DNA of 64,000 nt. Origin: Terana coerulea. Lineage: Eukaryota > Basidiomycota > Agaricomycetes > Polyporales > Phanerochaetaceae. Below are positions 46,292 through 55,767 of this stretch, piece after piece. The stretch is taken from NCBI GenBank assembly GCA_024811115.1, contig JAKOGH010000159.1, forward strand, positions 1-64,000. The letters are read 5' to 3'. Numbering within the stretch: the stretch's first letter is position 1; each line of letters begins with the position of its first letter. The position numbers were made by a program, and so were the translations under genes. The notes beneath the pieces were generated by a model, which worked only from the letters and a program-made list of their open reading frames with translations, made no database searches and had not been told where the DNA came from.

Positions 46292-48514
46292 ATGTGGTCT
46301 ACACTGTCTGTCGCCTCGACATGCATATTGACGCTATTTCTCTGGCACTACACTCGTCGCCACATGGCTGCCCTTCCTCCTGGACCGCTTGGTATGCCAA
46401 TCATCCACAACCTTTTCGATATGAGCACCAAGGAGCAATGGCGAGCTGTGGTCCAATGGGGAAAGAAATACGGTATGCGCTCACTCTCTTCACTTACTTG
46501 TCCGAGAAGACTGATTATGTGACCACATAAGGGGATGTAATTTATCTACGTGTTTTGGGCACACCTTGGATATTTCTGAACAGTGCGGAGGCCGTTGTGG
46601 ATCTATTGAACAAGCGCGGTGCGATTTATTCGGACCGCCCTCACCTGGTCATGTCTGGCGAATTGTGCGTGACATTGAAAGCATGCATTAAGTACCACCA
46701 CTCTCTAATAGCGACCGTCAGATGTAACATGGGAGATCTCGTCCCGCTCTCAAGATATGGAACGGAGCGTTTCAAAGCAGAGAGGAAGCTGATGAGCCAA
46801 GTACTAAGTCCGTCGGCAGTTGAGCGGTGGCAACCTCTCGTTATGAAGGAAACACATATCTTCCTGAAACAAGTTCTGCTGGAGCCAGAGCACCATATTG
46901 CGCATATACGGCGGTGCGTACTGGCGGACACTCTCCCAAGGCTCCAGTGTTCATGTGTCGAGGATTAGATTGGCCGGCTCGATCATTTTCACCACTATCT
47001 ATGGCTACCATGTCGCCGAAAACCACGACCCTTATGTCGAAGCCGCAGAGGAGTTTATGTCCGTCTCCTCATATGTAATGGCCGCCGGATGGCTGATCGA
47101 CTTTTTGCCCTTCTGTAAGTCGTAGAAACTAAGGCTCATGCGATACTCATTATCCGCGGCATTTTATAGTGAAACATCTTCCTGGATCACACTGGCACAG
47201 AATGGCCGCACAGTTGCGTCCAAAAGTTCACGACTGGGTTGAGCAGCCGTACACATTGTTTAAAGGCTTGCCGGTAGGTTCTTGCTCCAACGACGTTCCG
47301 AGATTGTACTCATCATCCCGGCCATCTCCTCTCAGGATTCCCTGTTAAAGCAGAGTTCATTCTGTGGTAGCCTGCTTCTTGACCACAGAGGGCAAGTGGT
47401 CAACTCAGACCTGGAACATAGGAGTGAAATGGATCGCAACGTCTGTGTATGGAGGTACGCTATCGTCCATGTTGTGCATTGACTCTCCTGAACAAAGCTT
47501 ACATTATAGCCGGCTCAGACACGGTAGGATTTTATCAAACACTGCGTCAGAACTTCGGTATCTTATTTGCCTTCAGACAGCGGCTACTCTGTCGCAGATG
47601 ATCCTAGCTATGGTTCACTACCCGGAGGTCCTAATAAAAGCTCAAAAGCAGCTCGACGACGCTATCGGTACTGCGCGGTTGCCCACGTTTAGCGACCGTC
47701 CAAATTTGCCGTATATCGATTGTATACTCAAAGAGACTTTACGATGGGGTACACCAGTTCCGCTAGGCAAGTGACAGCTGTGCGATAGGAAAACCCCACT
47801 GAGACTATGATATTAACAGCACCTCCCCACGTGCTGACGGAGGACGATATCTACCGAGGGTTCGCTTTCCCAAAGGGCAGCTTCGTAAGTCGCCGTTGGT
47901 CGTTATTCGATGACACTGGATTACATGTCTCACCCCATAATTTGCTCTGGAGTGTGTTGGGAACATTTGGTAAGATAGTCGAACAAGCTTTCGCGTCTGT
48001 ATGGAAGTGACCCATATTTTTAGGGCCATCTTCCACGACGAAACCCTCTATCCGGACCCAGATGTGTTTCGCCCTGAACGGTTTGGAGGAGACACGAGCT
48101 CTGAGGAATCAAAGCTCACAGACCCCGAGAACTATGCGTTTGGGTTTGGCAGAAGGTATGTACTCGTCCGAAAACGGTCGGTCGTTTCTCACCGCGTACT
48201 ATTGTCATCCCTACAGACGTTGCCCTGGTGTTCACTTCGCTATCCAATCTCTTTGGTACTCGATGGCTGCTTTTTTGGCATGCTTCGATGTTGCTCCGAT
48301 TCTCAAAGAAGATGGCAGCCCCTCCCTCCCGGAGTTGGCCTTTGCACCTGGGGCATTTCGGTACGTTCCTTGACCTCACATCCGGTAGAGACGATACAAC
48401 CATTGCCCACACAGACACCCGAAGCCATTCCGATGTCAGATTAGGCCACGTCGAGAGAACATTCGCTCCTTGTTAGAGACAGCGCATCTTGCACATGGAG
48501 TAGAAGACGCTTGA
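46292..48514 (+). CDS. Cytochrome P450 monooxygenase
   Basis: The ATG at 46292 begins a membrane anchor (STCILTLFLWHYTRR) and the proline hinge LPPGPLGMPIIHN. At least a dozen short exons follow. Canonical elements are complete: I-helix AGSDTTAATL, K-helix KETLRW (ExxR), PERF, and the heme loop FGFGRRRCPGV with the cysteine ligand. A 54-base intron after ...FR must be removed to give the usual tail HPKPFRCQIRPR, so the stop is at 48514 and not at the earlier TGA (48371). Unusual points: one intron starts with GC (GCAAGT, at about 47769); an exon of about 15-17 bases near 47955-47970 encodes the VGNIW turn; and the frame changes by one base near 47360 in exon ...LLKQSSF. It probably oxidises the product of a neighbouring enzyme. 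Confidence 0.88.
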
Positions 48515-49405
48515 AACTTCGTAGTACCCGGTGCCTGGATGTACGATTGAGCTGCGTATGCGCCTGAAGTATTGAATTATTACCCACGCCGAAAACCAGG
48601 GCCAGAGATGCTCGCTGCCTCGTGGCACTGTGCGATCCGTATACAATTTACGCGTGATGAAAGTAAAACGAGGACCCTTGATACAGTCTGGAAAAGACCT
48701 TGCCGAGCTGTGTGTTCATGAGCCTTAGTAATGGTACGTCAAGCACTGGTGATCCAGAAGACCTGAACATCTCAGGAATACAGTATGTCACTGTATGACT
48801 GGGATGTCTCCTTGTCACAACTCGCAAGTACAATCAGCGTGGGCGCTACAAATACGCTGGCACCATGCCGGTGACGGCATGGGCGTTGCCCGGAAGAAGC
48901 CGAGAGCAAGTAACAACTTGAACAAACTTCTCTTCAAGTTCCCGCAGGGGAGTCCGCGCCCATTCCGACAGCTCACCACACGACCATCTCAGGCACGAAT
49001 GATACATGCTGCACAGGGCTTGCACACTTCTGGTTGTGCCCGAAGGCCCGCACGAAGCAACGGTCCGGAAGACTATCATCAGTGACCCACAACCTCGGTA
49101 TTGTACGCCACTTAGAACTTCGACACCGCCTGCCACGGACAACTTGCGTTATGTGATATGGAAGCTAAGGCTATGCTATACGCGCGCACCTTGCGTAACG
49201 CAGATAACCTGATATCAGAATGCGGGTGACCAGAACGTGTGAGTGGCGGCTCTCAACGCTTGAGCTTGAGTCTTCTCATGATAGGGGTCATTTGGCCAGA
49301 CTGTTTAACAAGGGGTCCGAGCAGCGCAACTCCAGAAGGTTCGTCGTACCTCCCCAGATTTTTATGGGCCAGCTGCTCAGCTATATCCCAGAAAGTACTC
49401 CGATA
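48515..49405. other. Spacer between P450 and questin-oxidase-like genes
   Basis: About 890 bases. Open frames stay below 100 codons and are unrecognised. An in-frame ATG at 49363 could extend the next gene by 14 residues. Confidence 0.45.
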
Positions 49406-51101
49406 ATGCCTCACGACAAGTATTCCTTACGCTTCAAGGGCCTCCTCAACCTTCCTGGTGTCAATCCCACGTCGAGACAGGTCGCCGAGGATATCCTGCG
49501 GTTCGATGCAGATGGTCATCATTGCTTTTATCGTGCTCCCAGCATTCACAATCATTTGAGTCACCAGTGAGTCGACGTCTATCCTCTATACCTATAATTA
49601 ATATTGATGGTCCAATCAGCATCTTAGCCGCATTCGACCTTGGCGCGACAGCGTCGCTACTCAAGAAAATTGAAAAGCGACGTGAGACCATGCAACGGCC
49701 TATCCAGCTCGAAGAAACAGACAAAGATATCGTGATCACGGACGAGAACTGGGTTCAATTCGTCGGTAAAGCCAAGTGTGTAAGATCCGCCATTCTCCTT
49801 TACTATGCTCATATTTTTGGACAGTGCGTACTATGGCTTTTATATATTCTACTCCGACGCTATCGAAAGAAATGGCGTTACGGTGACACTGGAGAAGTAC
49901 GTCTTCTCCGACCATGCTAACGCCGGCGATGCGAAAATGATCATACGCACGATGAGCGGAGCGTACGTAAAATCAGCATAGTTCACAGCACAGGTACTAA
50001 ACATTGCCCAGTTTGCATCCTTTCATACAGATTGGTGTCAGTAGTTCTCATACTTAACTATGAGTAGTCTGCTGACATATAAGTAGTACGGTGTCGAGTT
50101 CGGGCATGATCAGCTCGTGGCTGCAGGTGAGGATTGATCTGTCCTCAGTACTACCGGGCGTCACTGAACATTATCAGGGATCGCTATGGCTGCGGTCACA
50201 GCCGCTTTTCCTGCCAATCTTTTCAGCTTCAAAAATCCTCCCAAATCTGAAAGTGGGCCTCCGTCGATCCTGGAATTGCTGAAAGAGCTCTACGAGGATG
50301 AAAAACTTGCGCCGGTCATGCCGTACAATCGGAACAACACTATCTACGACAACCACAGGAACTTTATGATGTCGGACAAGCCGAAGGCGGCCGCAGCGCT
50401 CATTGCGAAGTTCTACGTTGACGAGGACGGCAGCGACGCAGAGTTCGATGCGAAAATTCAAGAATGCTTTTGGGCCTCTGTGCTCTTGACCTTCGCCACG
50501 GGCAGAGAGGGCAGGAAGCCTCGTCTCGACTTCTTCCTTATGCATCTCACCACATCTTCCATCTTCTTCCCGTCCATTTTTCGAGTTCTCAGGGAGCCTG
50601 CTCACAAAGCGAACCTGTTGCGGGGGTTCTTCTCCAACATTATTCTCCTCACCATCGCTCGTGGTCGCCCCGTGATCAAGCCCAACCTTCTCATGTCTTA
50701 CACTGATGTTCCTCGCCCTCCCGCGGAACAGCCGGTCAAGCCCCACGCTACATCCCTCGGCGATCCCTCCAGAGATGAAGACTACAACCCGTGGCCGGTG
50801 ATGATCTCCGCAGGCCTGCCGTACCCGGATTCTCACCACCCCAAAGTGATGCGAGCTCTCGTCTATGCCGCTGAGCAAATACGGAGACGTTGCTCCTGGT
50901 AGTGCCATTGGTGCGTTTTGCCGATCGAACAGCGCGGAAACGCATCCCGGGACAGCGCGCATGGACGGTACAATCTTCGTCAGAGCTGCGGGAATGCTGA
51001 TGGATTATATGGGCTGGGTAACGCACGGACAGCCTCCGCTCGAAGGAGACTGGGATAGAAGCGGGCTTGGTTGGGATGAGGCCTGGGACGACGGAAAGTG
51101 A
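49406..51101 (+). CDS. Questin oxidase-like protein (AflY / DUF4243 family)
   Basis: Start MPHDKYSLRFKGLLNLPGVN, then HHCFYRAPSIHNHLSHHILA across the first intron, AAFDLGATASLLKKI, HPFIQIGYGVEFGHDQLVAA and a long single exon with LLKELYEDEKL and QECFWASVLLTFATGREG. This order matches the questin oxidase/AflY family as I know it, which performs Baeyer-Villiger-type cleavage of anthraquinone-like polyketides. The C-terminus (YGDVAPGSAIGAFCRSN ... DYMGWVTHG) is reached only if one base of the AAA at about 50878-50880 is removed; as given, the frame ends at 50902. Five introns are visible. It is the third plus-strand gene in a row after UbiA and P450. Confidence 0.78.
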
Positions 51102-51457
51102 ATATCCGCAGAGCGATGCCCGCGTCTTCATGTTTCGATTCCATAAACTTTTCTTGACCCACCTAATGGCCAAATGTCTTCGACATGCTGTTGACCAATT
51201 CAATAAATGTTCTCAACTCTTGCTATGATATTACTACATAACATACTGATACTAGAGTAGTGGGATCTGGGTGTTATTGATGGTGTGTTGTGTCGAGTTA
51301 ACTTCCCAAAGGAGCTGGAAGCACCTTTGTGGCGTACACCTAACCTCACATCCCTTCACGTGATCGCGACGCGTGCCGTTGAGCGCTGTTCACCTCCCCG
51401 GTTCCTCCGCTTGTCTTCGCGCCCTCACCCAGCCCCTTCATTTCTTCATAACTTATT
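51102..51457. other. Spacer, no gene seen
   Basis: Short region between two plus-strand genes, AT-rich around 51130-51260 (3' end) and C-rich nearer 51400-51450 (leader of the next gene). Confidence 0.45.
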
Positions 51458-53276
51458 ATGGCGAAGAAACTGGTGCACTGGGCGCTGGGGTCGCTTGGCT
51501 CCCCCAGTGCCCCTTTCCTCGGTCATCCCCACGCCGCCAGCCCCGACGACGACTCTTCGACAAGCTCGACCGGGACGGAGGAAAACAACACGGCGACACT
51601 TCAATATGTCAACAGCCAACTACTTGCTCATGGGTTCACACACGGCTCGGGTCTTACTTTGGAAGGAATGAGGGAAGAGGACACGGAGAAGGTGTTGAAG
51701 TGCTTGGTTGCAATGTTGGGGCAGAGATTAGTGCGTAACAACATTTGAGTGTTTGACTACTCCCAATCTTACATGGGAATTTCGTTCTTTAGGAAGACAT
51801 GTCTCGGACAGAGGAGCTTTCAACGAAAGTCCGCACGTTGTCGTACGACTATGAGAGGCTACAGTCCATGCATACCACGGCCACCGAGAAAGCCGCGAAT
51901 GCGGAACGTGAAGCGAACATACACAAAGCTCGACTAGCGTGCGCCATCCAGCCTTTATGATTGTGGAAGAGCGGCGTACTGACGTGCACCCCGCACTTTC
52001 TATATAGCTCGACGACCCGCACCCTCCAAACGACCTCAGCTTCCGTCAAGACCTCTCAGGCTGAACTCCAGCGCACTCGCTCTACTCTACAAACCGTACG
52101 CGCAACGCATCAAGCCGAGATGAAGAAGCTCGAAAAGGAGAAGGACAAGCTCTCGAGAAGGTCTCGCGACTCAGCGACCACCAGTTCGTGACACGAATTA
52201 GCGGGATACGCTACGCCAACGAGAACGTCAACTATGCATCTGGCTCTATGACTGGACTAGGTGCATCAACCGGCGTGCAGCCTCTAGGAGGAGTAATTGT
52301 TGGTAGCGGCAATGACTTCTTGGAGATTACTCTTCAGTCGTCCATGGCGCACCGCCAGGAGCTCGCAGAAGAGAACAGATTGCTGAAGGGCCTGCTCCTC
52401 GATGCGGCGAACGAGATGCAGGATGTATGCTGGGAGGCAAATGGGGCAGCGAAAGATTTGGTGGTCGTTACTGGGAATACGAAGGAAGAGCCAGTTGAAC
52501 TGGATGAGGTGCGTCACGGCTAAACTCATGCCTGTATGCGCTAATATCCATCATGACTCCCCTTAATTTTTGTAGCCAGCACCATTCTCCGCACCTGTTC
52601 TCTTCCCTTTGTCGCCGCCCGTACCAACACAGGCCGCTCAGACTCTTAGCGCACTCCTAACGTCTCTGCGCTCGTCAATCTCCGCGTTAGCAAACCCTGA
52701 AGCACGCATAACGATTTCTGGAGGTCTGACCGCAGCTCATTTACGCAAATTAGTACGACCACAGGAAGGCAACAAAGAGGTGGTAAACGGAATGGGCGTG
52801 CACGGGGCTTTTGAAGATGGGAGTTACTATGTCGGGAAGGAAGAGAACGAGAAGGACAGGCATGAGGCAGAGAGGAGAAGAATGCAGAGTGAGATTGAGG
52901 TGCTGAGGTCCGAACTTGGTATGTCCTCGTCTTTCCTCTTCATCCGCTTTTTGTTAGATCACCATTCTCGTTGTTCCGCATGCATGAGGAGAAACTGACT
53001 AATTCGTCTGGTTTGCAGAACAAGCCAATACCAAAGTATCGACATACGCCGCGCAGATCCAGGTCAAGGACCTTACCAAGCAAGTGGAGAAGATCACGGG
53101 CAGACCAGTTGAGGTCGGAGCAGACCACCACTGCGCAATTCGTTTCAGCTTCAACCACCGCTTGGGAAACTGTCGCGAGGCGTGACGATATCCGTATGGA
53201 AGTGGATACTCGCGAACCAGCGAATGTCCAGCGCAACGCCCAGCCTGTTGCCTCCTCATCTAAAACAAGTGCTTAA
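51458..53276 (+). CDS. ADIP/SSX2IP-like coiled-coil protein (Msd1 type)
   Basis: The start MAKKLVHWALGSLGS is followed by YVNSQLLAHGFTHGSGLTLE and MLGQRLEDMSRTEELSTKVR, then YERLQSMHTTATEKAANAER and a long coiled coil (TTRTLQTTSASVKTSQAELQ). This is the afadin/alpha-actinin-binding (ADIP) domain; the fission-yeast member Msd1 anchors microtubule minus ends at the spindle pole. Frame breaks of one base occur at about 52152 (continuing as LEKVSRLSDHQFV), in the GGG at about 53098-53100 (continuing as ADQLRSEQTTTAQF) and at about 53275. All three are at places where no intron fits. The third break would carry the frame on into the sequence to the right, so 53276 may not be the true end. Confidence 0.72.
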
Positions 53277-53327
53277 CCAACCATTCAAGGGAGGCGTCCG
53301 GCAAACAAATCTCCTCTATACCGCCAC

Positions 53328-55118
53328 ATGCTACGGAAGATGACGTCTTCGCACACCTTCCACCGCCGTCGCCAGCCCTTTCATACGTCGACCCCGGCAA
53401 CCCAGACCGACCGATGTCACCTGTCCCTCCTCAACCTGTCAGGCGCTCTCCCCGCAAAGCCAAGCCCACGGAGTCCTCTGCGTATCGGCGGAACGAAACG
53501 TAAAGCGTCTGGCGCGACTTCTCCTGTCGCTGCCATAAGCACTGTGAAGAGAGCTCGGACTGAGAGCGCTGAGGGCTTTGGAAGGGGCGTCGTTGCTGCG
53601 AGTTCACCTAAACCGAATGGGAGGGCAACGAGAGCAAAGGCTATGGATGTGAAGGGAAAGGGAAAGACGGTGGAGAAACCTAAGAGCTCCTCCGCTACCC
53701 ACGTCGGCAATGCTGGTGCGAATGGTAAAGGCAAGGGGCGCGCCGGCTCTGCTAAGCCTGCCACTGCATCATCCACTTCTACGGGGATACAGAAGAAGGC
53801 CACTCAGCCACCAAACTCCAAAGCAGGAAAAGCTGCGCCTGCCTTCGAAACGGAGGTGCCGCAGTTGAACGTCAAAGGGACACCCACCGCTCCAAGCTTG
53901 CCGACTTTTGTGCTGCCGCCGCCAAGTCCCGCCTCCAGGCTCCCCTCGATGAAGCTACCCAGTTCCGCAGAGGCTGGTCCTTCCAGCACGAAAGACGACA
54001 GCAACCCCTTCGTCGACTCAGCTCCTGCGTCGTCTGAGCCTGCAACATCTGCTCCATCCACTGCCAATTCCTCGTCTGCCGTACCCCAAACCTCGACTGG
54101 CAATCCTTCAGAAAACGCGCCACTCGCAGCACCCTCCGTCCCCCAGACGCCTTCGAAACGCATATTCCCCCCGCTGCACAACGGCAAGCCCCTTGCGCCA
54201 CACCAGGTACATGCCTACTCGCCCGTCAAACCCAGCCCGCTCAGTCGCATCCTGATGCTCGCAGCCTCGCCCGACTCGCCCGAGGACCCGCCGCCCAAAC
54301 TTGGCGCTCTCATGGAAATGTCGGAGCCCGAGGACGGCATGGACGTCGATTTTGACGGGGAGATGAGGGGGGAGGGGCAAGACGAAGATGACGAAGAAGA
54401 TGCCCGCGGACCTGTCTCGCCGACGCCTGTGCGGCGCACGCGGCTCAGCCTCGCGCGTGCGCGTGCATTTGACGACGACGACGACATTGGCGACGAGGAG
54501 GACGAGGCGAGCGAGGCGGAGGAGGTGGAGGGGCTCGTCCGGGGGAAGGGCAAGGGCAAGGAGCGCGCCCGGAACACACCACCCACTCGGACCTCGGCGC
54601 GCGCCGCAAACGCAAAGGCGTCTTCGAGCCGCGTGCAGCCCCGAGACGCGAAGAGCGTCGGGAGACCGAAAGTGCCGCCGAAGCCTAAAGCGCAGATGGT
54701 GTCCCCGGTGGACGTCGTGCTAGGCAGCGCGAAGGAGAAGGAGAACGCGCGGCGCAGTCCGCGTACGCGGGCCAAGATGACTGCTCGCGTGAAGACAAGG
54801 GCGGCCGGCGGCGCGGTGGAGGGCGACACTGCGAAGCTGAATCTCACAGGCTCGCGCGTGATCGGCGGTGGTATCAAGAAGAGCAGAGTTTCGAGACCTA
54901 CCACTGCCGTCGCCTCAGCAGCCAAGTCTACGAGGTCTACAAGGTCTAACCCGAAAGTATCAGACTCGGCTCCGCCGTTGGAGCTGGCAGACCTGGAGCC
55001 GGCTGGCGCCGAGCTCAAGACCGGAGCAAAGCTGCAAGGGAAAAGTCTGGGAGGTCCCAGGAGGGTACCTATTGATAGTTCGGACGCTGCGCCAGGTGTA
55101 CCCGCATGGAGAGGATAG
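53328..55118 (+). CDS. Low-complexity basic/acidic protein, possible C-terminal part of the ADIP-like gene
   Basis: A long open frame with no intron. From about 53500 it reads GTKRKASGATSPVAA, many Lys-Gly-Lys repeats, Ser/Pro-rich stretches, a short conserved-looking block PHQVHAYSPVKPSPLSRILM, an acidic patch (DDDDDIGDEEDEASEAEE) and a basic tail. The composition suggests a disordered, probably nuclear or cytoskeletal protein. The first 60 codons of this frame (53328-53500) look random, while another frame there reads PPHATEDDVFAHLPPPSPAL and RRSPRKAKPTESSAYRR and would connect smoothly to both the ADIP-like gene and this tail after one-base corrections. I therefore suspect one gene of about 1,100 residues. 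No function is assigned. Confidence 0.5.
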   Translation: MLRKMTSSHTFHRRRQPFHTSTPATQTDRCHLSLLNLSGALPAKPSPRSPLRIGGTKRKASGATSPVAAISTVKRARTESAEGFGRGVVAASSPKPNGRATRAKAMDVKGKGKTVEKPKSSSATHVGNAGANGKGKGRAGSAKPATASSTSTGIQKKATQPPNSKAGKAAPAFETEVPQLNVKGTPTAPSLPTFVLPPPSPASRLPSMKLPSSAEAGPSSTKDDSNPFVDSAPASSEPATSAPSTANSSSAVPQTSTGNPSENAPLAAPSVPQTPSKRIFPPLHNGKPLAPHQVHAYSPVKPSPLSRILMLAASPDSPEDPPPKLGALMEMSEPEDGMDVDFDGEMRGEGQDEDDEEDARGPVSPTPVRRTRLSLARARAFDDDDDIGDEEDEASEAEEVEGLVRGKGKGKERARNTPPTRTSARAANAKASSSRVQPRDAKSVGRPKVPPKPKAQMVSPVDVVLGSAKEKENARRSPRTRAKMTARVKTRAAGGAVEGDTAKLNLTGSRVIGGGIKKSRVSRPTTAVASAAKSTRSTRSNPKVSDSAPPLELADLEPAGAELKTGAKLQGKSLGGPRRVPIDSSDAAPGVPAWRG

Positions 55119-55767
55119 GCTTGTGTCTTATAGTATTTTTGTTGTTGTCCTGCAATACCACATCTTGGTTAATCTCACCTTCAATGTTTGTGTTTAATCC
55201 TTGACTAGAGTTATACGACAACATTTCAGAATCAGAGATGTTCCATCCAGAAAACGCGAGTAACAGATACAGGTGACACTACTAAGAAGACACTGGTGAA
55301 AACAAGTGAGGATGTGTGGTAGAGTAACAGGAAGCGGATAGCAATAACAGCAAAAAGCAAACGCGTAGAATATCTAACAGAAGAACCATGTGAAGAAAGG
55401 AGTAGGTGCTTGGGAGCGAGTAGGCTTTTTGTGATAAATACAAGGCAACCAAGGAAGTACAACAGAAATGGGGAGAAATGTGGAGCTGTGCGGAAAATGG
55501 TCGCCCGCCCACGCCTGCGTCTGGGGACGGTAAGAGCGACAAGGCAGAAAGCAAGAGCGAACTGTAATGTGTACACTGACGAATGAAAATAACACTCCGG
55601 CTGCAGCCGATGGTCCACGCCCGTCCCTCCAGCGATAGAATTCCTTCACAAGCAACAAGCAGTCCTTGCGACTCCGTCCTACATCGACGGCCACGCCTGC
55701 AGGTCATCGAAGTTAAGGGCTGTGGAGGAAGAAACTAAGCGCCGCCCAACATATCAGAGGAATTAAA
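55119..55767. other. Convergent 3' region
   Basis: Between two facing 3' ends. On the minus strand it is rich in T and CT tracts, as expected for the 3' untranslated region of the LisH gene. Long open frames here (55232-55707 minus) are hydrophobic artefacts of that composition. Confidence 0.5.

Noticed and set aside
53804..55018. Long open frames on the minus strand opposite the low-complexity protein
   Set aside because: They mirror the Ser/Pro/Lys-rich coding sequence of the plus strand and have no recognisable domain.
54215..55018. A 267-codon minus-strand frame rich in Ser and Arg
   Set aside because: It is the antisense shadow of an Asp/Glu/Lys-rich region and shows no start context or homologous pattern.
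55232..55707. Hydrophobic minus-strand frames resembling a membrane protein
   Set aside because: They lie in a CT-rich 3' untranslated region; the hydrophobicity comes from Leu/Ser/Phe codons in pyrimidine tracts.
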